64,000 nt of DNA from Dehalobacter sp. CP. GTDB lineage: Bacteria; Bacillota_B; Desulfitobacteriia; Desulfitobacteriales; Syntrophobotulaceae. Under the pieces are notes generated by a model. That model was not told where the DNA came from and did not search any database. It saw nothing but the letters and a program-made list of their open reading frames with translations. The position numbers and the translations under genes were made by a program. Below, piece by piece: positions 8,660-17,605 of the stretch (position 1 is the first letter of the stretch; the number at the start of each line of letters is the position of its first letter). The stretch covers positions 1 through 64,000 of the forward strand of contig VMEE01000079.1 of assembly GCA_009910795.1 (NCBI GenBank), read 5' to 3'.

Positions 8660-9922
8660 TTAATTGACCATATTCCAGGCAGAATCGGAAGTCATCCCTT
8701 CAATGTCCGGATAGGCGCTTTCGCCATGCTGGCTGATATCAAGGCCTGTTTCCTGTTCTTCAGTTGTCGCTGCAAGAGGAGTAATGAGACTGATGACTTT
8801 AAGGATCAAGAAGGTCATCACGCCGCAATAAGCGTAAGTTGCGAGGATGGCCAAAAGTTGTATCCCTGCTTGGGAAAAGGACCCGGAATAGAAAAGTCCA
8901 TCCACACCATTGGGATTCAGGGCTGTGGTGCAGAAAATTCCGGCAGCTAGGGTTCCCCAGGTCCCGCCGATACCGTGAATGCCAAAAGCATCAAGTGCAT
9001 CATCGTAACCCAGTTTAACTTTCAGCCAAGCGACTGCAAAGTAGCACAAACCTGAAGAAACCAGTCCGATCAAGACAGCGGCAAGCGGGGTTACGAAAGC
9101 GCAGGCAGGTGTAATGGCACCGAGCCCGGCAACCATGCCCGAGACAGCACCGAGTACAGTTGGTTTACCATGAAGCAGTTTTTCAATAATTATCCACCCC
9201 AGCAGACCGGCACAGGCAGACAGGTGTGTAGTGGCAGAGGCAAGTACAGCAATACCGTCTGCAGCAAGTTCACTGCCACCATTAAACCCGAACCAGCCGA
9301 ACCACAGGAGACCTCCGCCAAGGACCACATAAGGAATGTTATGCGGGATAGCTTGCTCTGAATCTTTATGATAGCGTTTGCCAATATATAAAGCCGCAAT
9401 CAAGCCCGAAAAACCCGAACTAATATGAACGACAATCCCTCCAGCAAAATCCAAGACGCCCAGATTAGCCAGCCATCCTCCGCCCCATACCCAATGAGCA
9501 AGGGGCACATAAACCAAAAGACTCCACAGGGATATTAAAAGGATATAGGCAGGAAAGCGCAGCCTTTCCGCTGTAGCACCGGTCATAATGGCCGGGGTGA
9601 TAATCGCAAACATCATCTGATAGAGCATAAACAATAGATGGGGAATCGTCGCACCCTCCCCTTTGGGATCCAGGCCGACACCCCTCAAACCCGCATAATC
9701 CAATCCACCGATCAAATGCCCGATATCCGGCCCAAAAGCCAGGGTATAACCAATGACAATCCAGAGAATCGAGATAATTCCGATTGCAGCGATGCTTTGC
9801 ATCATGATGGACAGGACATGGCGTCTTTTTACCAGCCCTCCATAGAAAAAAGCGAGTCCGGGTATCATTAAGAAAACTAGAGCGGTGCTGAAAAGCATAA
9901 AGGCAATATCGCCATAATTCAT
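8660..9922 (-). CDS. amt: Ammonium transporter
   Basis: Amt/MEP/Rh family channel-like transporter for ammonium (420 aa, full length, eleven expected helices). The sequence begins with the family-typical MLFSTALVFLMIPGLAFFYGG. The two pore histidine regions are visible as PLAHWVWGGGWL and DAFGIHGIGGTWG. The C-terminal cytoplasmic tail is present (EETGLDISQHGESAYPD). No glnK/PII gene is adjacent in this window, unlike many amt loci, so regulation by PII would need a gene elsewhere. The ATG follows AAGGAGAG. Upstream DNA to 10084 has no gene I can support. Confidence 0.93.
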   Translation of the reverse strand: MNYGDIAFMLFSTALVFLMIPGLAFFYGGLVKRRHVLSIMMQSIAAIGIISILWIVIGYTLAFGPDIGHLIGGLDYAGLRGVGLDPKGEGATIPHLLFMLYQMMFAIITPAIMTGATAERLRFPAYILLISLWSLLVYVPLAHWVWGGGWLANLGVLDFAGGIVVHISSGFSGLIAALYIGKRYHKDSEQAIPHNIPYVVLGGGLLWFGWFGFNGGSELAADGIAVLASATTHLSACAGLLGWIIIEKLLHGKPTVLGAVSGMVAGLGAITPACAFVTPLAAVLIGLVSSGLCYFAVAWLKVKLGYDDALDAFGIHGIGGTWGTLAAGIFCTTALNPNGVDGLFYSGSFSQAGIQLLAILATYAYCGVMTFLILKVISLITPLAATTEEQETGLDISQHGESAYPDIEGMTSDSAWNMVN

Positions 9923-10083
9923 TTACAATCTCTCCTTTTTATCTTTGTCATCCTTGCCAGCAGCTCCTTGCCATTTATGGCACCGCCACATTCGTCCAGT
10001 CGGATAATTTTGTCATCATTCGACACCGTGAAGGCTATTTGAACGCCTCCGCGCTTCCTGTGCCGTCGTCCGTAGACATCAAA

Positions 10084-10133
10084 AAAAGAAGCCTCAAAAA
10101 AAGACTGCTTGCAGGCTGTCTTCTTTTATGGCT
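10084..10133 (-). terminator. Terminator after the CapA-like gene
   Basis: On the minus strand AAAGAAGCC pairs with GGCTTCTTT around an inner stem (AAGACAGCC/GGCTGTCTT-like), followed by TTTTTTGATG. It lies about 95 nt beyond the capA-like stop codon. The interval 9923-10084 between it and amt holds nothing else I recognise. Confidence 0.65.
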
Positions 10134-10224
10134 TCTTTGCCTAAGAAAAATATAATGAACATTCAGCAGACTGTAAAGAGATAACAATGATAAATAATGT
10201 ATACAGAGAGATATACTGTATACA

Positions 10225-11481
10225 TTATTCGTTGGCGAAGCGAATCTTATTTCCAGAAGGGATAGTTTGCTTAATTTGAGATACATAGGCGAGCATTTCC
10301 GCATAATCTGCGCTGTTCAGCAGCGGGTCCTGCCTTGACTGATAATCGGCCAGGGCCTTTGTCACATTTAAGACGCGATATGTCTTAGGACCGGCTCCCG
10401 GAGTTTCATCAACCCAGGTCGGATAGTACGCAACATGCGTAATAACTGGTTTTTTAGCAGAACGGATATCCAGAAAGATATCAACCATAATACCCATATT
10501 CGCCGTATCTGTTTTCTGATCAGAGATAAAATTTCCCTGGGCATAGATCACCAATCCTTCTTTTTCTTTGCCAGTGGTCTTGCTTTTTACTTGGAGGAAG
10601 GTGATCGGTTGGACAGCATGGACATGATTGCCCGCAATGATGTCAACCTCCGTATTTTCAAAAATCCAGGTGGCCAGACTGACCTGTTCAGTGGACGGTT
10701 TTGTGGCATACTCCGTTCCCCAGTGCAAAGAAGCGATAATTAAATCTGCTCCCAGGGTTCGTGCCATCTTAGCATCGGTAAGAATTTTTTCCCGGTCCAG
10801 ATAATTCACGGCAAAAGCTTTACCTTCAGGCAGGGTAACCCCATTGGTGCCATAGGTATAGCTTAAGAAAGCGATACGCAGGCCGGAAATTTCCTGGATC
10901 AAAATTTCCTGACTGTCTTCGGCGGTCTGATAAGTTCCGGTGTGTTTCAGACCATATTGATCCAGAAAATTAATCGTCTGGCTTAAGCCCGAAAAATTCC
11001 GATCTAAAGAGTGATTATTGGCGCTAGAGACAACATCCACACCAAGTGTATTCCGGACAGCATCAGCCATTTGTTCCGGAGTATTAAAAGAAGGATAACC
11101 GCTGTAAGTCATCTCCTTGCCGGCCAAGGTCGTTTCAAGATTGGCGATTGTTAGGTCCGCGAGCCTTGTATCTTTTCCGATTTCTTCAAAAGAAGGGTTG
11201 AAATCATAGCCTCCGCTTGTCTGGGCGGCTTCGTACTGTGTTGGGTGGCACATGATATCCCCAAGCAGCGTAAGTTTCATTTGCGTAGATTCAGCAGCCT
11301 CAGGTTCAGAAGCAGCAGTCTCTGACGAATCGCTTTCAGAAGTAGCACTTTCGGCGGCAGGCATCAATTCTGTGGATTCAGAAGCCAGCGGCGTCTTGGT
11401 TTTTTCCCAAACGGTAAGACTAAGAAGTAAGACCACCGCTGCAAATACAGGAAGCCAACGTTTTCTTAACATAACCATCAC
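10225..11481 (-). CDS. CapA-family (poly-gamma-glutamate synthesis PgsA-like) protein
   Basis: 418 aa. An N-terminal membrane anchor or signal (residues 8-25) is followed by a Ser/Ala/Glu-rich linker and a metallophosphatase-like CapA domain from about residue 67. Visible metal-site motifs are LLGDIMCH (Asp/His), NLETTL (Asn/Glu), SSANNHSLD (Asn/His), SLHWGTEY and GNHVHAVQP (paired His). The family includes PgsA/CapA, needed for poly-gamma-glutamate export, but no pgsB or pgsC is nearby, so it may be a stand-alone envelope phosphoesterase. Divergent from the VTC/DUF4956/CotH operon. Confidence 0.85.
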   Translation of the reverse strand: MMVMLRKRWLPVFAAVVLLLSLTVWEKTKTPLASESTELMPAAESATSESDSSETAASEPEAAESTQMKLTLLGDIMCHPTQYEAAQTSGGYDFNPSFEEIGKDTRLADLTIANLETTLAGKEMTYSGYPSFNTPEQMADAVRNTLGVDVVSSANNHSLDRNFSGLSQTINFLDQYGLKHTGTYQTAEDSQEILIQEISGLRIAFLSYTYGTNGVTLPEGKAFAVNYLDREKILTDAKMARTLGADLIIASLHWGTEYATKPSTEQVSLATWIFENTEVDIIAGNHVHAVQPITFLQVKSKTTGKEKEGLVIYAQGNFISDQKTDTANMGIMVDIFLDIRSAKKPVITHVAYYPTWVDETPGAGPKTYRVLNVTKALADYQSRQDPLLNSADYAEMLAYVSQIKQTIPSGNKIRFANE

Positions 11482-11588
11482 CTAAATTCTTCACAAATTT
11501 GTTAACCAGCGTTCACATTAATGACACATAGAGTGGATAAAATAGCATCATCAAAAGATCACTGGAATAATACGACAGGGGTGATCAA

Positions 11589-12269
11589 GTGAGCAAATAT
11601 CGGCAGGAAATTAAAATGAGCATCAATAACTTCGACAGAGTAGTACTGGTCAACCGTTTGAATAGGGTGCTTCCTAAGGACAAACATACCGGGTCGGAAG
11701 GATTTTATACCGTTAGAAGTCTCTACTTTGATGATATTAATGATACGGCATTATTGGAGAAGTTGATAGGGGTTAAATATCGGGAAAAATTCAGAATTAG
11801 AACATATGATCATTCCACCGCAATCATCCGGCTTGAGAAGAAGGTCAAGAACGATGGGTCAGGCTTTAAAGAGAGTGCGATTTTGACCGAAGAGGGATGT
11901 CAAGACTTAATCAACGGTGACTATCAATTTTTACGAAATCGTCCGGAAGCTGTATGCCGGCACCTTTATACAAAAATGAGAACCGGTCTGTTTAAGCCGA
12001 AAACAATTGTAGAGTACCGGCGTCAGGCCTATATATGGGAGCCGGGTAGAGTAAGAATCACAATTGACAGTGATGTAAAAACCGGATTCGCCGCGACCAG
12101 CTTTTTAGATTTCACCACCCCGCTGGCCAATGCTTTAGCGAGCAATACGGCAATTCTGGAAATCAAATATGACTGTTACCTGCCTAGCCATATTGCGAAC
12201 CTGATTCAATTGGACAGCAGACAGAAGGCAGCGATCTCAAAGTATGTTATATGTCGAAAATACGGATAA
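11589..12269 (+). CDS. VTC domain protein (polyphosphate polymerase-like)
   Basis: 226 aa, GTG start. A VTC catalytic-type tunnel domain covers the whole protein: early Arg/Lys/Glu residues (SKYRQEIKM), YTVRSLYFDD, KYREKFRIRTYD, IIRLEKKVK, TIVEYRRQAY, RITIDSDVKT and a late EIKYDCYLP. In eukaryotes VTC4 makes polyphosphate from ATP, and bacterial VTC proteins occur next to DUF4956 and CotH proteins, as here. Soluble and cytoplasmic. First gene of a three-gene unit. Whether it makes polyphosphate or modifies another substrate is not known from sequence. Confidence 0.85.
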   Translation: MSKYRQEIKMSINNFDRVVLVNRLNRVLPKDKHTGSEGFYTVRSLYFDDINDTALLEKLIGVKYREKFRIRTYDHSTAIIRLEKKVKNDGSGFKESAILTEEGCQDLINGDYQFLRNRPEAVCRHLYTKMRTGLFKPKTIVEYRRQAYIWEPGRVRITIDSDVKTGFAATSFLDFTTPLANALASNTAILEIKYDCYLPSHIANLIQLDSRQKAAISKYVICRKYG

Positions 12270-12326
12270 AAGCTCCATAATGGATTTAATCACTGAATAA
12301 ATTAGAATACATTGGAGGATGGTATC

Positions 12327-13043
12327 ATGGATGCAACAACCAGTGCGGTTACTACAGATCAAACATTTACCTTTGCAGATATTTTTAAAAACAGTTTTCT
12401 CGAAAACGCAGTCACAAATTTTTCTATTGTTGATGTGGCGATTACGTTGCTAATTTCTTTTCTACTCGGACTGTTTATCTATGCGGTGTATAAGAAGACG
12501 TTCAATGGGGTCATGTATTCCAGGAACTTTAATGTTTCTCTAGTAGGTATGGCGATGATTACCACACTCATTATCATGGGTGTCACATCTAACATCGTTC
12601 TTTCTCTCGGTATGGTCGGAGCTTTAAGTATCGTACGTTTCAGATCAGCGATCAAAGACCCAATGGACATCATCTTTATCTTCTGGGCTATCGCAGCGGG
12701 AATCGTCAGTGGTGCCGGGCAGTATCTGCTTGCCATTAGCGGGTCGATTGTCATCGGAATCATGCTGATCATTTTTACAAGTAAAACAACCAATGAAATT
12801 CCCTATATGGTGGTTGTAAACTGCAGTAATAGCGAGGCAGAAAAAATGCTGCTAACAAAGCTGGTGGAGCATGTCAAAAGAATGAAAATTAAATCAAAAG
12901 CGGTTCGCGGCGGACAGGGAATCGAACTTACCATTGAAGTGCGATTAAGAGTTGACAATACGGATTTTGTTAATGCCTTGGCAGCTATAGAAGGTGTAAA
13001 TGATGTCGTCCTGGTAAGTTATAACGGAGAGCTTGCAGTATAA
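12327..13043 (+). CDS. DUF4956 membrane protein
   Basis: 238 aa. The ATG at 12327 follows GGAGGAT by 6 nt and is preferred to the TTG at 12312, which overlaps that site. Four transmembrane segments lie between about residues 33 and 155; the third contains the family-typical GMVGALSIVRFRSAIKDPMD stretch, resembling the MgtC-like fold. A cytoplasmic alpha/beta domain of about 75 residues follows, reminiscent of an ACT-type fold. Placed between VTC and CotH genes, a conserved neighbourhood, so it probably forms a membrane complex with them. Biochemical role unknown. Confidence 0.85.
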   Translation: MDATTSAVTTDQTFTFADIFKNSFLENAVTNFSIVDVAITLLISFLLGLFIYAVYKKTFNGVMYSRNFNVSLVGMAMITTLIIMGVTSNIVLSLGMVGALSIVRFRSAIKDPMDIIFIFWAIAAGIVSGAGQYLLAISGSIVIGIMLIIFTSKTTNEIPYMVVVNCSNSEAEKMLLTKLVEHVKRMKIKSKAVRGGQGIELTIEVRLRVDNTDFVNALAAIEGVNDVVLVSYNGELAV

Positions 13044-13098
13044 TCATCCTCCCTTAAGCAGCATTACATCCGACACCTGAAAAAAGAGGGATTAAAAC

Positions 13099-14841
13099 AT
13101 GGACAAAAAATTTACAGGGGTGGTTGCGGCCCTGCTTACAGTATGCACCTTAACGACCGCCTATGCGGCACTGTCTTACAAGCAGGGAGATAGTGCCAAT
13201 GTCCGTTTGAACACTGAAAAAACAGGAAAAGGCAGCTCCTCTGCAGAGTCTGTTTATTCCGCTTATACGGAACGTTTCTTCGATCCGGACAAAGTCATTG
13301 AAATTCGCATTTCAATCCCTGAGGCGGATTATCAGGACATGCTGCAAAATCCTGCAGAGGAAGAATATAAAGAGGCTCAGGTTGTGATCAATGGCGTTAA
13401 GACAAAAAATGTCGGAATCCGTACCAAAGGCAATTCCAGTCTTAATTCAGTCCTGAGAAGCAATTCCGACCGCTATAGCCTCAAAATTGATTTTGATCAT
13501 TATATTGAAGGGCAAAGCCTCTCGGGACTGACCAAACTGAATTTGAATAATGGCTGGGGTGATGCGTCCTGCATGCGGGAATATCTATCCTACTCACTGC
13601 TGAAAGAGATGGACGTTCCTGTTCCTGCTTATTGCTACGCGAACCTTTATATCAATGATCATCCAGCAGGTTTGTATCTGGCAGTTGAGGGCGTTGAAGA
13701 AGCATATGCGGAAAGGTACTTTGGCCAGGACCATGGGACACTCTATAAACCGTATGGCGATCGGGGTGAAGGAAACGATCTGGTTTACAGTGATGACAAT
13801 ATTGAATCCTACAGCGGCCTGCAAGCTGTGACCGCCTTGAAAGAAGGCAGCAATGAGGCTTTAGTCAAGATGATCAAAGCACTGGATGAAGGCGGGAATT
13901 TAGAAACGTACCTAAATATTGACGAGATCCTGCGATATTTTGCAGTTAACACCATACTAGTCAATATGGACAGCTATCAGGGACAGTTTACCCACAATTA
14001 TTATTTATATGAGGAGGACGGTGTATTCAGTTTCCTCCCCTGGGATTATAATTTGTCCTTTGGTGGATTTGGCGGAGGTACTGCGCTGTCGATTGATCAG
14101 CCGGTTTCCGGAACGACATTAGACCAGCGCCCACTGCTGGGCAAACTACTCGAAGTACAGGCGTATAAGGATGTCTATCACCAATACATGAAAGCATTTA
14201 TCCAAGGGCCTTTTGCTTTGGAGAAAATGACGGCTAAAATCGAGAAAACCGCTGATCTGATTAGACCTTATGTCACAAGTGACCCAACAAAGTTCTATAC
14301 GCTGGAACAATTTGAACAAGCAATCGGCGAAGGCTCTTCTCAGGAACCTATAACAGACAGTAAGACCACATCCCGAGGCGGCTTTGGGGCTGGAAAGAAT
14401 ATGCCGGGAAGCGGAAATTTGATAGGACTGGCTACATTTATTCGTGACCGGATTGATAATGTCTCCAAACAGCTAAGCGGGGAACTGCCTTCATCGGGAA
14501 CAACAGAGGATGCGGCCGGTGAAAATGCAGGTGGGCTACAGCCGCCGCCGACAAGACAGGGACAACAGGCGCAATGGGGACAACGGGCAGAGCAAGGGCT
14601 GCAGGGAATACATCCTGATATAAGACAAGATCAGTCAGGCATGCAGCCACCGGGAAATATGCCAGAAGGAATGGATTATAAGCAAAAGATGCCGGGCATG
14701 AATTGGCAGGAAGCGCCCGGTCAGGATCCTAATAATAGATGGATAAACCGTCGAGAAGATTATCTTATTGGCGGTGCGGCATTCGTGCTTATGATTTTAA
14801 GTCTGGCTATCCTGAAAAAAAGAAACAAACATTCGATCTAA
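13099..14841 (+). CDS. CotH-family kinase-like surface protein
   Basis: 580 aa. N-terminal signal or anchor (residues 7-25), then a CotH domain at about 50-340: EIRISIPEADYQDM, GIRTKGNSS, YSLKIDFDHY, LNLNNGWGD, AGLYLAVEGVEEAY, and FLPWDYNLSFGG near residue 312 carrying the metal-binding Asp. The later region is Gly/Gln/Met/Pro-rich and ends in one transmembrane helix (about 554-572) with a basic tail. B. subtilis CotH phosphorylates spore coat proteins; homologues outside spores are cell-surface proteins. The C-terminal anchor suggests a membrane-tethered extracytoplasmic enzyme. Last gene of the VTC/DUF4956/CotH unit. Confidence 0.85.
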   Translation: MDKKFTGVVAALLTVCTLTTAYAALSYKQGDSANVRLNTEKTGKGSSSAESVYSAYTERFFDPDKVIEIRISIPEADYQDMLQNPAEEEYKEAQVVINGVKTKNVGIRTKGNSSLNSVLRSNSDRYSLKIDFDHYIEGQSLSGLTKLNLNNGWGDASCMREYLSYSLLKEMDVPVPAYCYANLYINDHPAGLYLAVEGVEEAYAERYFGQDHGTLYKPYGDRGEGNDLVYSDDNIESYSGLQAVTALKEGSNEALVKMIKALDEGGNLETYLNIDEILRYFAVNTILVNMDSYQGQFTHNYYLYEEDGVFSFLPWDYNLSFGGFGGGTALSIDQPVSGTTLDQRPLLGKLLEVQAYKDVYHQYMKAFIQGPFALEKMTAKIEKTADLIRPYVTSDPTKFYTLEQFEQAIGEGSSQEPITDSKTTSRGGFGAGKNMPGSGNLIGLATFIRDRIDNVSKQLSGELPSSGTTEDAAGENAGGLQPPPTRQGQQAQWGQRAEQGLQGIHPDIRQDQSGMQPPGNMPEGMDYKQKMPGMNWQEAPGQDPNNRWINRREDYLIGGAAFVLMILSLAILKKRNKHSI

Positions 14842-14896
14842 ATATAAAGAGGGTTTGCTGTTTGAACATTGATTCAGAGCAAACCCTCTTTATTTA
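14842..14896 (+). terminator. Terminator after cotH
   Basis: ATAAAGAGGGTTTGCT pairs with AGCAAACCCTCTTTAT around a 20-nt loop and ends in TTTAGT. It begins directly after the CotH stop codon. Confidence 0.8.
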
Positions 14897-14963
14897 GTAT
14901 CATGCCTATCCTAAATCTACATATTCCTGCTGGTAAAATTTCAGTATACGGCGTATACGGCGT

Positions 14964-15036
14964 TGTCTTGCAGCTCCTTGCCATACAGAGTTTTCCTCGG
15001 TGGTTTACATGAATTAGAGGGTTGACAAGGCACTAG
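14964..15036. repeat. Dispersed short repeat, copy A
   Basis: This 73-bp block starts with TGTCTTGCAGCTCCTTGCC and ends with AGGGTTGACAAGGCACTAG. The same ends, at almost the same distance, occur at 36858-36928, and the right end alone occurs at 31781-31798. The interior differs. On the minus strand the repeat begins with the TAG stop codon of the lipoprotein gene. Confidence 0.65.
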
Positions 15037-15695
15037 TGCTGGACATCGTATTCTTTAAGCTGCGAGACTACTTTTTCGTTTTCCGGCATCACATACTCAG
15101 ATTTGATTAGACCGACGTCTTTCTTATAGTAATATAAGCTGTAATTTCTGCTTTCAGGATACGTGATTTTTACAGTCAGGCAATTTTCAAAAATACCAGC
15201 TGGTACTTCTACCGTGGCGGACGTGTCAATGATCTCATATGAATTTCCTTCACTGGTCCACGAATTGCCTGCGGTAAGCGGTGATTGCAGAAGGATAGCC
15301 TTAATATTTGATGGTTGATCCAAAATATTTTTATCTTCATAGAACTCAGACTGTCTGAAGGTATTAACGATACGGTCTGCTGCAACTTCATACCTGTTAG
15401 TGGTAACAGTACCGCCATTGTCAATTATGACCTGGTATTGATTACGCTGCTGGTATGTAACCTTTTCTGTATACGAAGCATATTCGTTTCCAATTCCTTC
15501 ATAGAGCCAATAATTGCCGACGCTCAACGGAATGTATGCGGCAATATTTTCAGTCTGTCTGTCGGTGGGAGAAGGGGACGATTTAGGTTCGGCAGGAGAA
15601 CATCCGCTAAAAAACAAGAAAACCAAAACGATCATGCTCCAAAGAATGTTCTTTTTCTTTAATATATGTTCGATAGGTTTAGGAACAATTTTCAT
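15033..15695 (-). CDS. Putative lipoprotein
   Basis: 220 aa, exported. A hydrophobic segment at about 18-30 ends in a lipobox (LFFSGC), so Cys32 should be lipid-modified and anchor the protein to the outer face of the membrane. A Ser/Pro-rich linker is followed by a beta-rich domain with YIPLSVGNYWLYEG near the start and VEVPAGIFENCLTVKI near residue 170, a pattern seen in small uncharacterised surface lipoproteins. The start follows AAGGAGG. Function unknown. Its stop codon falls inside a dispersed repeat. Confidence 0.8.
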   Translation of the reverse strand: MKIVPKPIEHILKKKNILWSMIVLVFLFFSGCSPAEPKSSPSPTDRQTENIAAYIPLSVGNYWLYEGIGNEYASYTEKVTYQQRNQYQVIIDNGGTVTTNRYEVAADRIVNTFRQSEFYEDKNILDQPSNIKAILLQSPLTAGNSWTSEGNSYEIIDTSATVEVPAGIFENCLTVKITYPESRNYSLYYYKKDVGLIKSEYVMPENEKVVSQLKEYDVQH

Positions 15696-15757
15696 TGGAT
15701 CAACCTCCTTGGCACTTTAATAAATGATACAATATTATTATCAGTATACCAAAAATC

Positions 15758-15785
15758 TTGCAAAAATATGTTGCTGTGCTACAAT
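15758..15785 (+). promoter_or_regulatory. Candidate promoter of the ABC exporter operon
   Basis: TTGCAA, 16-nt spacer, TACAAT, about 125 nt upstream of the HlyD-like gene. The match is moderate; a palindromic TetR site is not obvious. Confidence 0.35.
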
Positions 15786-15909
15786 GTCACTATAGTCATA
15801 AATTCGTGACTTTAGTATAAAATAGTATAGATAAACTGCATCACATCCTGTATGATATTGCTGAAACGGCAGAGAAAAAGAAAAGCATATTTGAAAAGGG
15901 GAAGCGAAA

Positions 15910-16698
15910 ATGGCGAAAAAAAAGAAAATTGTGGCAGCCATTATTGCTGCAGTTGTATTGCTTTCAGGCTACCTGGGGTGGGAGTATTTTTATGCTTCCA
16001 ATGACAGGATGGTTGAGGCATCCGGGACGATTGAAGCTACCACCGTGGACTTGCGTGTAATGATCGCCGGCAAGGTTCAGAATTTTCAGGGGAAATCCGG
16101 GGACAAGGTCAAAAAAGCGGATATCATTGCCGAGATACAGCGTAATGATCTGACAGCGCAGCTGGAAAGAGACAAACTGAATGTTGCAATTGCACAAAAC
16201 AATCTGGATGCTTTGCCGTCGGGAAGCAGTGACCATATCATTATAACTGCCGAAGATCAGGTAAAGATGATGCAAACTGTTGTCAAAGTAACGGAAGCCC
16301 AGTTGGCTGATCTGCAGATAAAATCCCCGATTGACGGGACCATTCAAACCCAAAATTATGAAATTGGTGAATATGTCACGGCCGGATCGACGTTGGCCAC
16401 GGTTGTTAATCTGGACCAGGTCTGGATTAACGTATATATACCGACAGATGACCTGCCTTTTATAGAATTAGGAGGGAGAGCGGATTTCACGATCAGTGGT
16501 CTAGACAGGGTATTTACAGGCACGATTGCAGAAATTGCCAGCCAGGGAGAATTTACCCCCAAAACGATTCAAACCAAAAGAGAAAGGGCCAATATTGTCT
16601 ACAAAGTCAAAATTGCAGTGGACAATTCCGAAGGATTATTGAAACCGGGCATGCCGGCAGATGTTATGATCAAGAAGGTAGAGACGGCCGATGATTAA
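15910..16698 (+). CDS. HlyD/YbhG-like membrane fusion protein
   Basis: 262 aa. One N-terminal transmembrane helix (residues 7-26), then two half-biotinyl-lipoyl segments (VDLRVMIAGKVQNFQGKSGDKV and SPIDGTIQTQNYEIGEYV) flanking a short helical hairpin, and a beta-barrel domain toward the C-terminus. Shorter than Gram-negative YbhG because the coiled coil is reduced, as expected without an outer membrane. It would link the ABC transporter to the cell surface. Its stop overlaps the next start by 8 bp, showing translational coupling. ATG follows AAGGGGAAG. Confidence 0.85.
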   Translation: MAKKKKIVAAIIAAVVLLSGYLGWEYFYASNDRMVEASGTIEATTVDLRVMIAGKVQNFQGKSGDKVKKADIIAEIQRNDLTAQLERDKLNVAIAQNNLDALPSGSSDHIIITAEDQVKMMQTVVKVTEAQLADLQIKSPIDGTIQTQNYEIGEYVTAGSTLATVVNLDQVWINVYIPTDDLPFIELGGRADFTISGLDRVFTGTIAEIASQGEFTPKTIQTKRERANIVYKVKIAVDNSEGLLKPGMPADVMIKKVETADD

Positions 16699-17605
16699 GG
16701 TAAATCAGCTGTCTAAAAAATTTGGATCTTTGCTGGCCGTTAACGATGTGAATCTGAACGTCAACACGGGAGAAATTTTTGGTTTAATTGGTCCGGACGG
16801 AGCAGGCAAAACGACGCTCATCCGGCTTATCTGCGGACTGCTGACCCCGGATGCCGGTGAAGTGAGGGTTTTGGGCACCACGGATAGAGAACGGGAAAAA
16901 GGAAAAGACGCCGATGCCAGAAATTTTGGTTATATGCCTCAGCGTTTCAGCCTCTATGGCGACCTTACGGTTATGGAGAACTTACTTTTTTTCGGATCGA
17001 TGTATAGCCTTAAAAAAGAAGTCATTATCCAGCGTTCGGAAGAGATTCTGGAAATTACCAATCTCGTTGCGTTTAAAAAAAGATTTGCGGATCAACTTTC
17101 CGGCGGAATGAAGCAAAAACTGGCACTGACCTGCGCGCTTGTCACCAGGCCGGAACTGTTGATTCTCGATGAACCGACCTATGGTGTCGATCCGGAGTTC
17201 CGTAAAGAGTTTTGGAAGATTTTATATCAGTTGAACCAGGAAGGAATGACCATTCTGGTGTCTACCCCATATATGGATGAAGCGGAACTTTGTACCCGAG
17301 TAGCGTTCATGAATGAGGGAAGCGTTCATGCGCTGGATACGCCGGTGGGCCTGAAGGGAAAATTTCCTTATCAGGTCTGGGAGGTTATGGCCGATACAAA
17401 AGAACCCTGGTTGTTTGGGGAAGCAGATGGAATTCTGGATTATTCCCTGTTTGGAGATAAGTACCGTTTGATCATAGACAAGAACGCCGAAGCGGAAGCC
17501 TTAATCAAACAGACCCTTACGGCGAAGGGCTGTACTCTCGGCAGGCTGCAAAAAACAGCTCCATCCATTGAAGATGTTTTTGTCATCATGGCAGGAGGTA
17601 AATAG
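16691..17605 (+). CDS. ABC transporter ATP-binding protein (YbhF N-half-like)
   Basis: 304 aa. Walker A is the variant GPDGAGKTT (residues 35-43), as in the first half of YbhF; the signature LSGGMKQK lies near 139-146 and Walker B LLILDEPTYGVDP follows. A domain of about 90 residues after the NBD ends in EDVFV. Together with the next gene it corresponds to a YbhF protein split in two. It should energise export of hydrophobic compounds. The substrate is not identifiable. Confidence 0.88.
   Translation: MIKVNQLSKKFGSLLAVNDVNLNVNTGEIFGLIGPDGAGKTTLIRLICGLLTPDAGEVRVLGTTDREREKGKDADARNFGYMPQRFSLYGDLTVMENLLFFGSMYSLKKEVIIQRSEEILEITNLVAFKKRFADQLSGGMKQKLALTCALVTRPELLILDEPTYGVDPEFRKEFWKILYQLNQEGMTILVSTPYMDEAELCTRVAFMNEGSVHALDTPVGLKGKFPYQVWEVMADTKEPWLFGEADGILDYSLFGDKYRLIIDKNAEAEALIKQTLTAKGCTLGRLQKTAPSIEDVFVIMAGGK

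Noticed and set aside
9923..10084. Glutamine or c-di-GMP riboswitch upstream of amt
   Set aside because: No glnA-RNA or GEMM core motif could be recognised; the sequence only shows loose pairing.
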